Of a stretch of 11,324 nt of DNA, positions 1 through 6,545 are shown piece after piece. The notes below the pieces were generated by a model. The model did no database searches and was not told where the DNA came from. It saw only the letters and a list, made by a program, of their open reading frames with translations. The DNA lies in NCBI GenBank assembly GCA_902803625.1, contig CADCQV010000123.1, forward strand, positions 1 to 11,324, read 5' to 3'. The first letter of the stretch is position 1; every line of letters begins with the position of its first letter. Both the position numbers and the translations under genes were made by a program. The DNA comes from an uncultured Lachnospiraceae bacterium. GTDB lineage: Bacteria; Bacillota; Clostridia; Lachnospirales; Lachnospiraceae.

Positions 1-633
1 CATCATGGAGAACATACCTTTCTTCATCTCGCCGCCGTACCAGGTGTTGATGATAACCTGCTCACGGCTTGTGATATTGAAAGCTGCGCAGGTTTCTGAA
101 CGGAGTCCAAGCTCCTTATAGTTCTCAACCTTTGCCTTTGAAGCATTGTAAACCACGAAGTTGGGCTCGAACTCAGCAAGCTCCTGATCTGTAGGCTGTA
201 TGAACATATTCTTTACGAAGTGAGCCTGCCATGCAACCTCCATGATGAAGCGGACTGCCATTCTGGTATCCTTGTTTGCTCCGCAGAAAGCATCCACAAC
301 AAAAAGTCTCTTGCCGGAGAGCTCCTTCTTTGCGATCTCCTTAACTGCAGCCCATGTCTCCTCGGTCATCACGTGGTTATCGTTATGATATTCCTCGGTA
401 TCCCACCAAACGGTATCCTTTGAATTGCTGTCCATAACGATGTACTTGTCCTTGGGGGACCTTCCGGTGAATTCGCCGGTCATAACGTTGACGGTGTCAA
501 GCTCAGTCATAACGCCCTTGTCAAATCCGGTAAGATCGCTCTTCATCTCTTCCTCATAAAGGAACTCATAAGAAGGATTGTGGATGATCTCTGTTACTCC
601 GGTGATGCCATACTTGCTTAAATCAATTGCCAT
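1..633 (-). CDS. pckA: Phosphoenolpyruvate carboxykinase (ATP), N-terminal 211 residues, runs off left edge
   Basis: Cytosolic enzyme that interconverts oxaloacetate + ATP with PEP + CO2 + ADP; in rumen and gut anaerobes it often runs toward oxaloacetate, otherwise it serves gluconeogenesis. Translating the minus strand from the ATG at 633-631 gives an open frame to the window edge. Visible family motifs: TGRSPKDKY at residues 56-64 (the Arg that binds oxaloacetate, equivalent to E. coli Arg65), the DAFCGAN segment at 114-120, and [11 protein letters not shown] at 199-209, whose Tyr199, Lys204 and Lys205 match E. coli Tyr207, Lys212 and Lys213. The nucleotide-binding P-loop and metal site would follow beyond the edge; the full family length is about 530-540 residues. 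The start is supported by AGGAAAGAGGT a few bases upstream on the minus strand and by the family N-terminus. It lies downstream of the HAD phosphatase on the same strand but has its own promoter. Very secure identification. Confidence 0.97.
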   Translation of the reverse strand, partial: MAIDLSKYGITGVTEIIHNPSYEFLYEEEMKSDLTGFDKGVMTELDTVNVMTGEFTGRSPKDKYIVMDSNSKDTVWWDTEEYHNDNHVMTEETWAAVKEIAKKELSGKRLFVVDAFCGANKDTRMAVRFIMEVAWQAHFVKNMFIQPTDQELAEFEPNFVVYNASKAKVENYKELGLRSETCAAFNITSREQVIINTWYGGEMKKGMFSMM

Positions 634-662
634 TTACGTACCTCTTTCCTTTCATTATTATC

Positions 663-715
663 TGTGCATATTCCTGCACAAAGCATTTTATCAGGCGTAT
701 TGTGATAAGCGCCTG
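663..715 (-). promoter_or_regulatory. pckA 5' leader with two inverted repeats
   Basis: The roughly 100-base leader between the pckA promoter and its ATG holds two perfect inverted repeats. One is TGTGCA / TGCACA (663-668 and 675-680, 6-base loop). The other is CAGGCG / CGCCTG (692-697 and 710-715, 12-base loop). Neither has a U-tract, so they are not intrinsic terminators. They could be RNA hairpins affecting stability or translation, or operator-like palindromes. No known riboswitch fold is recognised. Confidence 0.45.
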
Positions 716-743
716 TTACTTCGTTAAAAAAGTATCGCATTCT

Positions 744-771
744 ATTATATATTTTTTTCTCATTTCTGCAA
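744..771 (-). promoter_or_regulatory. Promoter of pckA, TTGCAG-N16-TATAAT
   Basis: On the minus strand a perfect -10 TATAAT (749-744) stands 16 bases after a TTGCAG -35 hexamer (771-766), with an A-rich spacer. Transcription would start near 737, giving a leader of about 100 bases before the pckA ATG. The -35 overlaps the end of the palindrome at 770-786, a common place for a repressor or activator site. Confidence 0.7.
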
Positions 772-786
772 GCCGTTTATCGGCTT
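770..786. repeat. Palindrome AAGCCG-N5-CGGCTT between the HAD gene and pckA promoter
   Basis: Perfect 6-base arms (770-775 and 781-786) with a 5-base centre. It lies 8 bases after the HAD phosphatase stop and touches the pckA -35 box. On the minus strand it is followed by GCAGAAATG, not by a T-run, and on the plus strand by AAAATC, so it is a poor intrinsic terminator in either direction. It may be an operator for pckA or a processing/3'-end stability hairpin of the HAD transcript. Confidence 0.5.
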
Positions 787-793
787 AAAATCA

Positions 794-1513
794 TCATCCT
801 TGTATCAGCTTAAATACATCCTCCGCAGAATCGGCGAATAGCACCGCACCGCGCTCCTTAAGGAACTCCCTGCTCCTGAAGCCCCAGGTGACGGTGATGC
901 AGTCAAGCCCCGAGTTTTTTGCGGTCTGCAGATCGATTTCGGAATCTCCGATATAGACGGCATCCTTTTTATCGATACTGAGTTCACTTAAGGTTTTTTC
1001 TATCATATCGGGAGCAGGCTTTCTGTTTAGACCCGGCTGTTCACCGATGGCGGCATCGAATTGTCCGGGGAAGAGCTTATGGGAAAGAGCCCTTACCGAT
1101 TCATCCGGCTTGTTGGAGACCACGGCTGTTTTTATCCCGGCTCTTCTGAGGTCGTCAAGGAGCCGGCCGGTTCCGGGATACTGTCCGGTCTTTATATCAT
1201 TATGAGCCGCATAATAAGGCTTCATTATCGCCTCTGCTTTTGAGATAAGGTCAGGGTCCACCTGTTCCGTGATGTCGTCCTTGTCCGTTCCGACCTTTAA
1301 GAGACCGGGAGCTGATGCAATGCCTTTTATCAAGGCCACCGCCCGGATAAGAGCCACCCTGACGCCGCTTCCGAACATGAATTTCGCATCCTCGTAAGAA
1401 ACCGTACCTGAAAGCCCGAGGGTTTCCAGAGTATGGTTAATGGCATCCGTGAGATCACCGACGGTATCCAGTATGGTCCCGTCCATATCAAATACAGCTG
1501 CTTTATATTTCAT
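794..1513 (-). CDS. HAD-family hydrolase, phosphoglycolate phosphatase-like
   Basis: 239-residue cytosolic phosphatase of haloacid dehalogenase subfamily I, with an alpha-helical cap between motifs I and II. Motif I is DMDGT (nucleophile Asp9, acid/base Asp11); motif II is VVSNK (Ser133); motif III is RKPAPD (Lys165); motif IV is GDSEID (Asp190 and Asp194, Mg2+ ligands). The GEQPGLNRKPAPD stretch resembles Gph/PGP-type enzymes that dephosphorylate 2-phosphoglycolate, but HAD substrates cannot be fixed from sequence. The length is normal for the family, with a somewhat long cap (about residues 17-105). The ATG at 1513 has GAGAGGAAAAG just upstream. It is followed by pckA on the same strand, separated by 160 bases carrying a separate promoter, and is divergent from the tRNA-Ser unit. 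The HAD class is secure; the exact substrate is inference. Confidence 0.88.
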   Translation of the reverse strand: MKYKAAVFDMDGTILDTVGDLTDAINHTLETLGLSGTVSYEDAKFMFGSGVRVALIRAVALIKGIASAPGLLKVGTDKDDITEQVDPDLISKAEAIMKPYYAAHNDIKTGQYPGTGRLLDDLRRAGIKTAVVSNKPDESVRALSHKLFPGQFDAAIGEQPGLNRKPAPDMIEKTLSELSIDKKDAVYIGDSEIDLQTAKNSGLDCITVTWGFRSREFLKERGAVLFADSAEDVFKLIQG

Positions 1514-1572
1514 TTTCTTTTCCTCTCGATTAAATAAAGCTTTTCATTCTGTCAAATACAGCCAAAGTGTAT

Positions 1573-1581
1573 ATTATCACA
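1573..1581 (-). promoter_or_regulatory. Possible extended -10 promoter for the HAD phosphatase
   Basis: On the minus strand TGT-GATAAT (1581-1573) matches an extended -10 element about 60 bases before the HAD start codon. The base stretch 17 upstream (TCAAGA) is a weak -35. It is back to back with the tRNA-Ser promoter, as expected for a divergent pair. Prediction from motif only. Confidence 0.35.
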
Positions 1582-1597
1582 GAAGCTGTCCGATGTC

Positions 1598-1627
1598 TTG
1601 ACTGTTTGAATGGTATAGAATTATAAT
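1598..1627 (+). promoter_or_regulatory. Promoter of tRNA-Ser (and probably pfkA), TTGACT-N18-TATAAT
   Basis: TTGACT at 1598-1603 and a perfect TATAAT at 1622-1627 with an 18-base spacer; transcription would start near 1634, about 20 bases before the mature tRNA 5' end. No other good promoter is visible before pfkA, so this one may serve both genes. Confidence 0.7.
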
Positions 1628-1654
1628 TTAATAACATTTACGCTTACGCGTTTT

Positions 1655-1742
1655 GGAGGAGTACCCAAGAGGCTGAAGGGTCTGGCTTCGAACACCAGTA
1701 GGCCGGTAACACGGCGCAAGGGTTCAAATCCCTTCTCCTCCG
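1655..1742 (+). tRNA. tRNA-Ser (anticodon CGA)
   Basis: A full class II (long variable arm) cloverleaf can be folded. The acceptor stem pairs GGAGGAG (1655-1661) with CTCCTCC (1735-1741), discriminator G1742. The D arm is 1664-1680. The anticodon arm is CTGGC-TTCGAAC-ACCAG (1682-1698) with anticodon CGA at 1689-1691 and U33 before it. The variable arm stem is GCCG/CGGC, and the T arm is AAGGG-TTCAAAT-CCCTT (1718-1734). The long variable arm, G discriminator and anticodon agree on serine, reading UCG. The last pair of the anticodon stem is a C-A mismatch (1686/1694). CCA is not encoded, so the 3' end is made by nucleotidyltransferase. Confidence 0.95.
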
Positions 1743-1743
1743 C

Positions 1744-1764
1744 TCGGGGGCATTTTGCCCCCGA
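1744..1764 (+). terminator. GC-rich hairpin between tRNA-Ser and pfkA, no U-tract
   Basis: A perfect 8-base-pair stem, TCGGGGGC / GCCCCCGA, with an ATTTT loop, starts two bases after the tRNA. It is followed by AATCACAATT, not a T-run, so it does not fit an efficient intrinsic terminator. It may be an attenuator, a processing boundary protecting the 5' end of the pfkA mRNA, or a partly effective stop. I label it terminator only as the nearest class. Confidence 0.45.
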
Positions 1765-1794
1765 AATCACAATTAAAAAACAGGAGGTACGGAT

Positions 1795-2868
1795 ATGAGA
1801 AGGATCGGTATGCTGACCAGCGGTGGCGACTGCCAGGCTCTGAATGCGGCCATGAGGGGCGTGGTAAAATCCATGGCGACCAGCGGGGAACAGATGGAAG
1901 TATTCGGATTTTTGAACGGATATCGCGGATTGATATACGGTGATTACAGAATGCTGGACGGAAATGATTTCTCGGGTATTCTGACCAGAGGCGGAACGAT
2001 CCTCGGATCCAGCAGAACTCCTTTCAAGACCATAAGGGAACCGGATGAGAACGGACTCGACAAGGTTGAAGCAATGAAGCACAATTATTATAAGCTGAAC
2101 CTTGACTGCCTCGTTATACTCGGGGGCAACGGAACCCACAAGACCGCAAATCTTTTAAGAGAAGAGGGACTAAATATCGTTACTCTTCCGAAGACCATAG
2201 ACAATGATCTCTGGGGCACGGATATGACCTTCGGCTTCCAGAGCGCAGTTGACATCGCCACAAACGTTATCGACAGTATTCACACCACGGCGGATTCCCA
2301 TGGAAGAGTATTCATCATAGAAGTAATGGGGCATAAGGTAGGCTTCCTTACATTGAATGCAGGTATGGCAAGCGGAGCGGATATTATACTTATCCCTGAG
2401 ATACCTTACGATATTGACAAGGTCGTGGAGGCTATAAACAAGAGAAAAGAACGCGGCTCGAAATTTACCATTATCGCGGTTGCTGAAGGTGCCATCAGCA
2501 AAAAGGATGCCAAACTCAGCAAGAAGGAATACAAGAAGAAGCTGGAAAATCTGGTGCATCCCTCCGTATCCTATGAGGTTGCGGCCGATATCCAGAAAAA
2601 GACCGGACAGGAAGTAAGGGTTACCGTTCCCGGACATATGCAGCGCGGTGGCAGCCCCTGTGCTTATGACAGGGTGTTCGCATCCCGTCTCGGCGCTGAG
2701 GCAGGAAAGCTTATCCTCAAGGGAGAATACGGCTTCATGGTAGGCTACAAGGACCGTGAGATAGTAAAGGTTCCCCTGCAGGACGTTGCGGGCAAGCTGA
2801 AGAAGCTGGATCCGGATGCCGCTATTATTAAGGAAGCAAAGATGCTTGGCATCAGCTTCGGGGACTAG
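1795..2868 (+). CDS. pfkA: 6-phosphofructokinase, atypical G-K clade
   Basis: 357-residue glycolytic kinase that phosphorylates fructose 6-phosphate to fructose 1,6-bisphosphate. Motifs in order: GGDCQALN at residues 10-17 (canonical GGDxPGxN altered), GGNGT at 110-114, PKTIDND at 132-138 with catalytic Asp136, TADSHGR at 165-171, EVMGH at 176-180, and PGHMQRGGSP at 279-288. Known family rules: ATP enzymes carry Gly after the GGD motif and PGTIDND, while PPi enzymes carry Asp and PKTIDND. This protein combines Gly113 with Lys133, as in some ATP-dependent group III/clade X enzymes, so ATP is the likelier donor but PPi is not excluded. Asn112 replaces the usual Mg2+-binding Asp. The ATG has a strong AGGAGGT ribosome binding site. 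It sits 30 bases past the tRNA hairpin and 12 bases before dnaX. Family secure; donor and allostery are inference. Confidence 0.95.
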   Translation: MRRIGMLTSGGDCQALNAAMRGVVKSMATSGEQMEVFGFLNGYRGLIYGDYRMLDGNDFSGILTRGGTILGSSRTPFKTIREPDENGLDKVEAMKHNYYKLNLDCLVILGGNGTHKTANLLREEGLNIVTLPKTIDNDLWGTDMTFGFQSAVDIATNVIDSIHTTADSHGRVFIIEVMGHKVGFLTLNAGMASGADIILIPEIPYDIDKVVEAINKRKERGSKFTIIAVAEGAISKKDAKLSKKEYKKKLENLVHPSVSYEVAADIQKKTGQEVRVTVPGHMQRGGSPCAYDRVFASRLGAEAGKLILKGEYGFMVGYKDREIVKVPLQDVAGKLKKLDPDAAIIKEAKMLGISFGD

Positions 2869-2880
2869 ATCAGGAGCACG

Positions 2881-4461
2881 TTGTATCAGGCACTTTATAG
2901 AAAATTCCGTCCCGACACCTTCGATGAGGTAAAGGGGCAGGACACAATAGTAACAACCCTAAAAAACCAGATCAGACACGGCCGTATCGGGCATGCATAT
3001 CTCTTTACAGGTACAAGAGGTACGGGAAAGACATCGGTTGCGAAGCTCTTTGCAAGAGCGGTGAACTGCAGTAACCGGAGAGAGGACGGCAGTCCCTGCG
3101 GAGAATGTGAGAGCTGCCGCTCCATAAAGTCGGGAGCATCCATGAACGTTATTGAAATGGATGCTGCCAGTAACAGCGGCGTGGATTATATCCGGGAAAT
3201 AAGGGAGGAAGTGCAGTACCGCCCGACAGACGCAGAGTACAGGGTCTATATTATAGACGAAGTACATATGCTGTCTGTCGGAGCTTTTAATGCCCTTCTG
3301 AAAACTCTGGAGGAACCACCGGAGTACGTGATTTTCATTCTGGCGACCACAGAGGTTCATAAAATTCCCATAACCATCCTTTCCAGATGTCAGCGTTATG
3401 ATTTTAAGCGGATGACTATTGAGACCATGGCGGACAGGATGAGGGAGCTGTCCGGTATCGAGGGTATCAGGGCGGAGGAAAGGGCGCTTAAGTATATTGC
3501 AAAATGTGCAAACGGCTCCATGAGAGATGCCCTGAGCTTACTCGATCAGTGTGCGGCATTTCATATGGGAGAGGAGCTTACATACGATAAGACACTGGAG
3601 GTGCTGGGTGCCGTTGACACGTCAGTATTCAGCCGTCTTTACGAAATGATACTTTCCGGAAATACCACAGGAGCCATATCGGTGCTGGAGGATACCCTTA
3701 TGCAGGGGCGTGATCTCGGTGTATTTGTATCTGATTTCACCTGGTATCTGAGAAACCTCCTTCTGGCGGGAAGCAGGGACGAAAAGATGGAGGATGTTAT
3801 AGATGTATCCTCCGAAGCACTGGCAGTCCTTAAGGAAGAGGCAAAGAAATCCGATCCCGATACGCTTATGCGGTTCATCAGGATCTTCTCACAGCTGTCC
3901 GGAGAAATAAGGTACACGCCCGAGAAGAGGGTGCTTGCCGAGATCGCAATAATAAAGCTTATGCGTCCCGAGACTGAGACGGATATTTCTTCCCTGAAGC
4001 AGAGGGTTTCAGGTCTGGAGCGGAAGATGGCAGAGGGTGTGACCGTTGCCACAGCTCCGTCCGTCGAAAAAAAGGCTGAGAAAAAAAGACCACCGGTACC
4101 CGATGCGCTGCCGGAGGATATAAAGAAGGTATTGGCAAACTGGGGGAAAATATTCAGGGGTCTTCCGGAAAATCATCAGGCGCTGTCCAGCATGCTGGAG
4201 AAATCCGAACCTACGGTAGAGGGGGATACACTGGTCATAGCCTTTGAAAATATGTATGAAAACCTGCTGAGGGATGAAGAAAACAGACAGGCCTTTTCGG
4301 ATACGGTAGAGAAGATCATCGGAAAGCATGTAAAGTTCCGGGCTGTGGAAAAGGATGAGAACGACCGTTTTGAAGAGACCCATCCGGATCTCGGAGGACT
4401 CATCAATCTGGAGGGACTTGAAGTCGGAGAATTAACGGATACAGAGGAAGGAGAGATTTAA
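2881..4461 (+). CDS. dnaX: DNA polymerase III subunit tau (gamma/tau clamp loader)
   Basis: 526-residue AAA+ ATPase that loads the beta sliding clamp at the replisome and, as tau, tethers polymerase and helicase. Visible: the N-terminal YQALYRKFRPDTFDEV block; Walker A GTRGTGKTS at residues 44-52; four zinc ligands Cys63, Cys73, Cys76 and Cys79; Walker B IIDEVHML at 124-131; sensor region and SRC arginine-finger motif at 168-170; helical lid and collar domains to about 365; a short predicted coiled coil near 375-390; a Lys/Pro-rich linker at 395-410; and a C-terminal domain at about 410-500. The start is TTG at 2881, chosen because the family N-terminus begins right there, with AGGAG four bases upstream. 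It follows pfkA by 12 bases and shares one base with ybaB. The linker contains a likely programmed frameshift (separate entry) that would give a 399-residue gamma-like form. Confidence 0.97.
   Translation: MYQALYRKFRPDTFDEVKGQDTIVTTLKNQIRHGRIGHAYLFTGTRGTGKTSVAKLFARAVNCSNRREDGSPCGECESCRSIKSGASMNVIEMDAASNSGVDYIREIREEVQYRPTDAEYRVYIIDEVHMLSVGAFNALLKTLEEPPEYVIFILATTEVHKIPITILSRCQRYDFKRMTIETMADRMRELSGIEGIRAEERALKYIAKCANGSMRDALSLLDQCAAFHMGEELTYDKTLEVLGAVDTSVFSRLYEMILSGNTTGAISVLEDTLMQGRDLGVFVSDFTWYLRNLLLAGSRDEKMEDVIDVSSEALAVLKEEAKKSDPDTLMRFIRIFSQLSGEIRYTPEKRVLAEIAIIKLMRPETETDISSLKQRVSGLERKMAEGVTVATAPSVEKKAEKKRPPVPDALPEDIKKVLANWGKIFRGLPENHQALSSMLEKSEPTVEGDTLVIAFENMYENLLRDEENRQAFSDTVEKIIGKHVKFRAVEKDENDRFEETHPDLGGLINLEGLEVGELTDTEEGEI
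4068..4117 (+). promoter_or_regulatory. Probable programmed -1 frameshift (or slippage) site in dnaX
   Basis: The heptamer A-AAA-AAG (4068-4074) is in the correct phase for tandem -1 slippage and is identical to the E. coli dnaX slippery site. After slipping, the ribosome reads GGC and then TGA (4077-4079), ending the protein at residue 399. A second A7 run lies at 4081-4087. A hairpin follows at 4090-4117: CC-A-CCGGTA pairs with TGCCGG-A-GG, six continuous pairs (one G-U) plus two more beyond an A-A mismatch, with a 10-base loop. The 15-base spacer is longer than usual. The first A7 run (4067-4073) could also allow RNA polymerase slippage to the same stop. Confidence 0.6.
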
Positions 4462-4802
4462 TGTCAAAAAGAGGCGGATTCGGGGGCGGCATGATGCCTG
4501 GCAGTATGAATAATATGCTGAAGCAGGCACAAAGGATGCAGCGCCAGATGGAGGAGACCAGCAAGGAGCTGGAGGGAAAGGAATATACCGCACAGGCCGG
4601 CGGAGGTGCAGTGTCCGTCACGGTCACGGGAAAGAAGGAGCTGAAGGGCGTGACCATTTCACCTGAGGCTGTTGATCCCGATGATGTGGAAACCCTTCAG
4701 GATATGATAGTGGCCGCCGCGAATGAGGCAATGAAACAGGCTGAGGAGGATTCAAAGGAATCCATGAGCAGATTTACCGGCGGTCTGGGCGGTCTTCTTT
4801 AA
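4461..4802 (+). CDS. YbaB/EbfC family nucleoid-associated protein
   Basis: 113-residue small DNA-binding protein of the YbaB/EbfC family, which forms dimers that bind DNA as a tweezer and coat the nucleoid. Visible: a Gly/Met-rich start (residues 5-17), the signature helix with NNMLKQAQRMQRQMEE (17-32), a short beta region with GGGAVSVTVTGKKELKGVTI (47-66), the conserved acidic segment around VDPDDVETLQDMI (71-83), a C-terminal helix, and a Gly-rich tail. Length is normal. The ATG overlaps the dnaX stop as TAATG, with AGGAAGGAG upstream, so translation is probably coupled. The dnaX-ybaB-recR order is widespread in bacteria and supports the call, linking it to replication and repair. Its exact cellular role is not settled for the family. 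Confidence 0.94.
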   Translation: MSKRGGFGGGMMPGSMNNMLKQAQRMQRQMEETSKELEGKEYTAQAGGGAVSVTVTGKKELKGVTISPEAVDPDDVETLQDMIVAAANEAMKQAEEDSKESMSRFTGGLGGLL

Positions 4803-4803
4803 T

Positions 4804-5400
4804 ATGGATCTGTATTCCGGGAAGATAAATAAGCTTATCGAGGAATTGTCGACCCTTCCGGGCATAGGCGCCAAATCGGCGGGCAGACTGGCTTTTTACC
4901 TTATCAATGAGCCCGAAGAGCATGTGAAGCGGCTGACTAACGCCATTATTGACGCAAAGGAAAACGTCCATTACTGCAGTGAATGCTTTACTCTTACCGA
5001 TGAAGAGGTATGCCCCGTATGCAGAAGTCCGAAACGGGATCACCGGGTGATAATGGTGGTTGAGAATACCCGGGATCTGGCGGCCTACGAAAAGACCGGG
5101 AGATATGACGGGGTCTATCATGTACTCCACGGAGCCATTTCCCCTATGCTCGGAATAGGTCCGGACGATATAAAGCTGAAGGAGCTGATGAAGAGGCTCA
5201 CGGGTGATATAGAAGAGGTGATAATCGCCACAAACTCCAGTCTGGAGGGCGAAACCACGGCAATGTACATTAGCAAGCTGATAAAGCCGTCGGGGATTAA
5301 GGTCAGCCGGATAGCCAGCGGAGTGCCGGTTGGAGGTGACCTGGAAAATATAGATGAGGTAACACTGCTCCGTGCCCTGGAGGGACGGACGGAATTGTAA
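4804..5400 (+). CDS. recR: Recombination mediator protein RecR
   Basis: 198-residue protein of the RecFOR pathway; it forms a ring-shaped clamp that with RecO/RecF helps load RecA on single-stranded gaps. Visible in order: an N-terminal helix-hairpin-helix (about residues 10-35, LSTLPGIGAKSAGRLAF), a C4 zinc finger (Cys58, Cys61, Cys70, Cys73), a Toprim domain beginning VMVVENTRD-like at 83-91 and continuing through YHVLHGAISP (105-113) and ATNSSLEGETTAMY (142-155), and the C-terminal GVPVGGDLENIDEVTLLRALEGR Walker-B-like segment (173-195). Length is that of the family. The ATG is one base after the ybaB stop; no strong ribosome binding site is seen before it, so translational coupling is likely. 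Downstream galM has its own strong site. Confidence 0.98.
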   Translation: MDLYSGKINKLIEELSTLPGIGAKSAGRLAFYLINEPEEHVKRLTNAIIDAKENVHYCSECFTLTDEEVCPVCRSPKRDHRVIMVVENTRDLAAYEKTGRYDGVYHVLHGAISPMLGIGPDDIKLKELMKRLTGDIEEVIIATNSSLEGETTAMYISKLIKPSGIKVSRIASGVPVGGDLENIDEVTLLRALEGRTEL

Positions 5401-5418
5401 CAGGAGGTACAGTAGAAA

Positions 5419-6465
5419 ATGGAAATCGTAAAAAAGCCTTTTGGCACCACGAAGGATGACAAGGATATCTCATCCTACACTCTCTCAAACGCAAACGGAA
5501 TGAGCGTTACCGTTTCAGAGCTCGGGGCGATAATAACCGAGGTCATCATTCCGGACAAAGACGGGGTGAAGAGAGATGTTGTTTTTGGCTATGATAATGC
5601 AGAGCCCTATTATGAAAATAATGAATTTTTCGGTGCGACCGTAGGGCGCAGCGCGAACAGGATAAAGGGAGCGCAGTTTGATATTGACGGAACGAAGATC
5701 AGTCTTGCAGTGAACGAAAACAGCAACAATCTTCATACCGATTTTGAGAACGGATTTCATAAGAAATTATGGACGGCGGCGCTCGATGAGGGCAGAAACG
5801 CGGTTACAATGAGCTATACCAGCCCGGACGGAGAAAACGGCTTCCCCGGAAATCTGGATGTCCATGTCACCTTCAGTCTTTCGGATGATAATGAGCTTTC
5901 GATCCATTATGAAGGAGTTTCTGACAAAAAGACCCTGATAAACTGCACTAACCACAGTTATTTCAATCTCGCGGGACATGACAGCGGAAGCATAGCGGAT
6001 CATTACCTGAAGATAAATGCAGCATTTTATACACCTGTGGAGCCGGATTCCATTCCCACGGGAGAGATCGCTCCGGTAGTTGGAACCCCCTTTGATTTCA
6101 GGGATTTCCATAAGATCGGCGAAAGGATCAATGAGGATAATGAACAGCTGAAATTCGTGGGAGGCTATGACCAGAACTTTGTACTTGACAGACCGGGCTC
6201 GGTGGCTGCCGTTCTTGAGGAAAGGAATATCGGCGTCAGAATGGAAGTGATCACGGATCTGCCGGGCATCCAGTTCTATTCCGGAAACTTTATCCGGGAC
6301 AATCTGCCCGGAAAAAAGGGTGCGGTTTATAATAAGAGGTGCGGACTCTGCCTGGAAACCCAGTATTTCCCCAACAGCGCAAATCAGGACGGATTTGAAA
6401 AACCGATATTCGGTGCAGGGGAAAGGTACGACACCACAACGGTTTACCGCTTTTCGAACATCTGA
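5419..6465 (+). CDS. galM: Aldose 1-epimerase (mutarotase)
   Basis: 348-residue cytosolic enzyme that interconverts alpha and beta anomers of aldohexoses such as galactose and glucose, or other aldoses. Key residues of the GalM beta-sandwich fold are present: GRSANRI at 76-82 (Arg81 and Asn80, sugar binding), NNLH at 103-106 (His106), TNHSYFNL at 177-184 (His179, general acid), GGYDQNFVL at 248-256 (Asp251), and CLETQYFPNS at 311-320 (Glu313, general base). The usual LHGG after His106 is LHTDFENGFH here, a modest departure that may affect substrate choice. The ATG has an excellent AGGAGGT at 5402-5408. It follows recR by 18 bases, so it is probably the last gene of the tRNA-pfkA-dnaX run; functionally it fits better with araD and transketolase downstream. 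Confidence 0.93.
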   Translation: MEIVKKPFGTTKDDKDISSYTLSNANGMSVTVSELGAIITEVIIPDKDGVKRDVVFGYDNAEPYYENNEFFGATVGRSANRIKGAQFDIDGTKISLAVNENSNNLHTDFENGFHKKLWTAALDEGRNAVTMSYTSPDGENGFPGNLDVHVTFSLSDDNELSIHYEGVSDKKTLINCTNHSYFNLAGHDSGSIADHYLKINAAFYTPVEPDSIPTGEIAPVVGTPFDFRDFHKIGERINEDNEQLKFVGGYDQNFVLDRPGSVAAVLEERNIGVRMEVITDLPGIQFYSGNFIRDNLPGKKGAVYNKRCGLCLETQYFPNSANQDGFEKPIFGAGERYDTTTVYRFSNI

Positions 6466-6471
6466 GATAAG

Positions 6472-6520
6472 CGGGTTTCCAATGTACTGGACACTGACGC
6501 GCCGACGGGTTTCCCAATGT
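6472..6520. repeat. Imperfect direct repeat CGGGTTTCC(C)AATGT
   Basis: Two copies lie in the galM-araD gap: CGGGTTTCCAATGT at 6472-6485 and CGGGTTTCCCAATGT at 6506-6520, differing by one inserted C. The second leads straight into the dispersed repeat at 6519-6545, suggesting the whole 6472-6545 block arrived or expanded as a unit. Confidence 0.55.
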
Positions 6521-6545
6521 CATTCTGAGCGAAGCGAAGAATCTT
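6519..6545. repeat. Dispersed intergenic repeat of the CATTCTGAGCGAAGCGAAGAAT type
   Basis: The unit begins GTCATTCTGAGCG and ends AAGCGAAGAATCTT. I recognise this as a short element recurring in intergenic regions of many unrelated bacterial genomes, where its chance translation yields spurious proteins ending in peptides such as CHSERSEES. It is an imperfect palindrome: ATTCT at one end, AGAAT at the other, and a small GC/GC core around a GAA loop. No transposase is present. Recognition is from memory; only one copy is in this window. Confidence 0.6.

Noticed and set aside
766..787. CcpA (cre) site before pckA
   Set aside because: TGCAAGCCGTTTATC only resembles cre if one base is deleted, and the right half does not fit, so it is kept as an unassigned palindrome.
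1621..2139. 172-residue minus-strand ORF across tRNA-Ser and pfkA
   Set aside because: It runs through the tRNA and the pfkA N-terminus on the wrong strand, with no recognisable domain.
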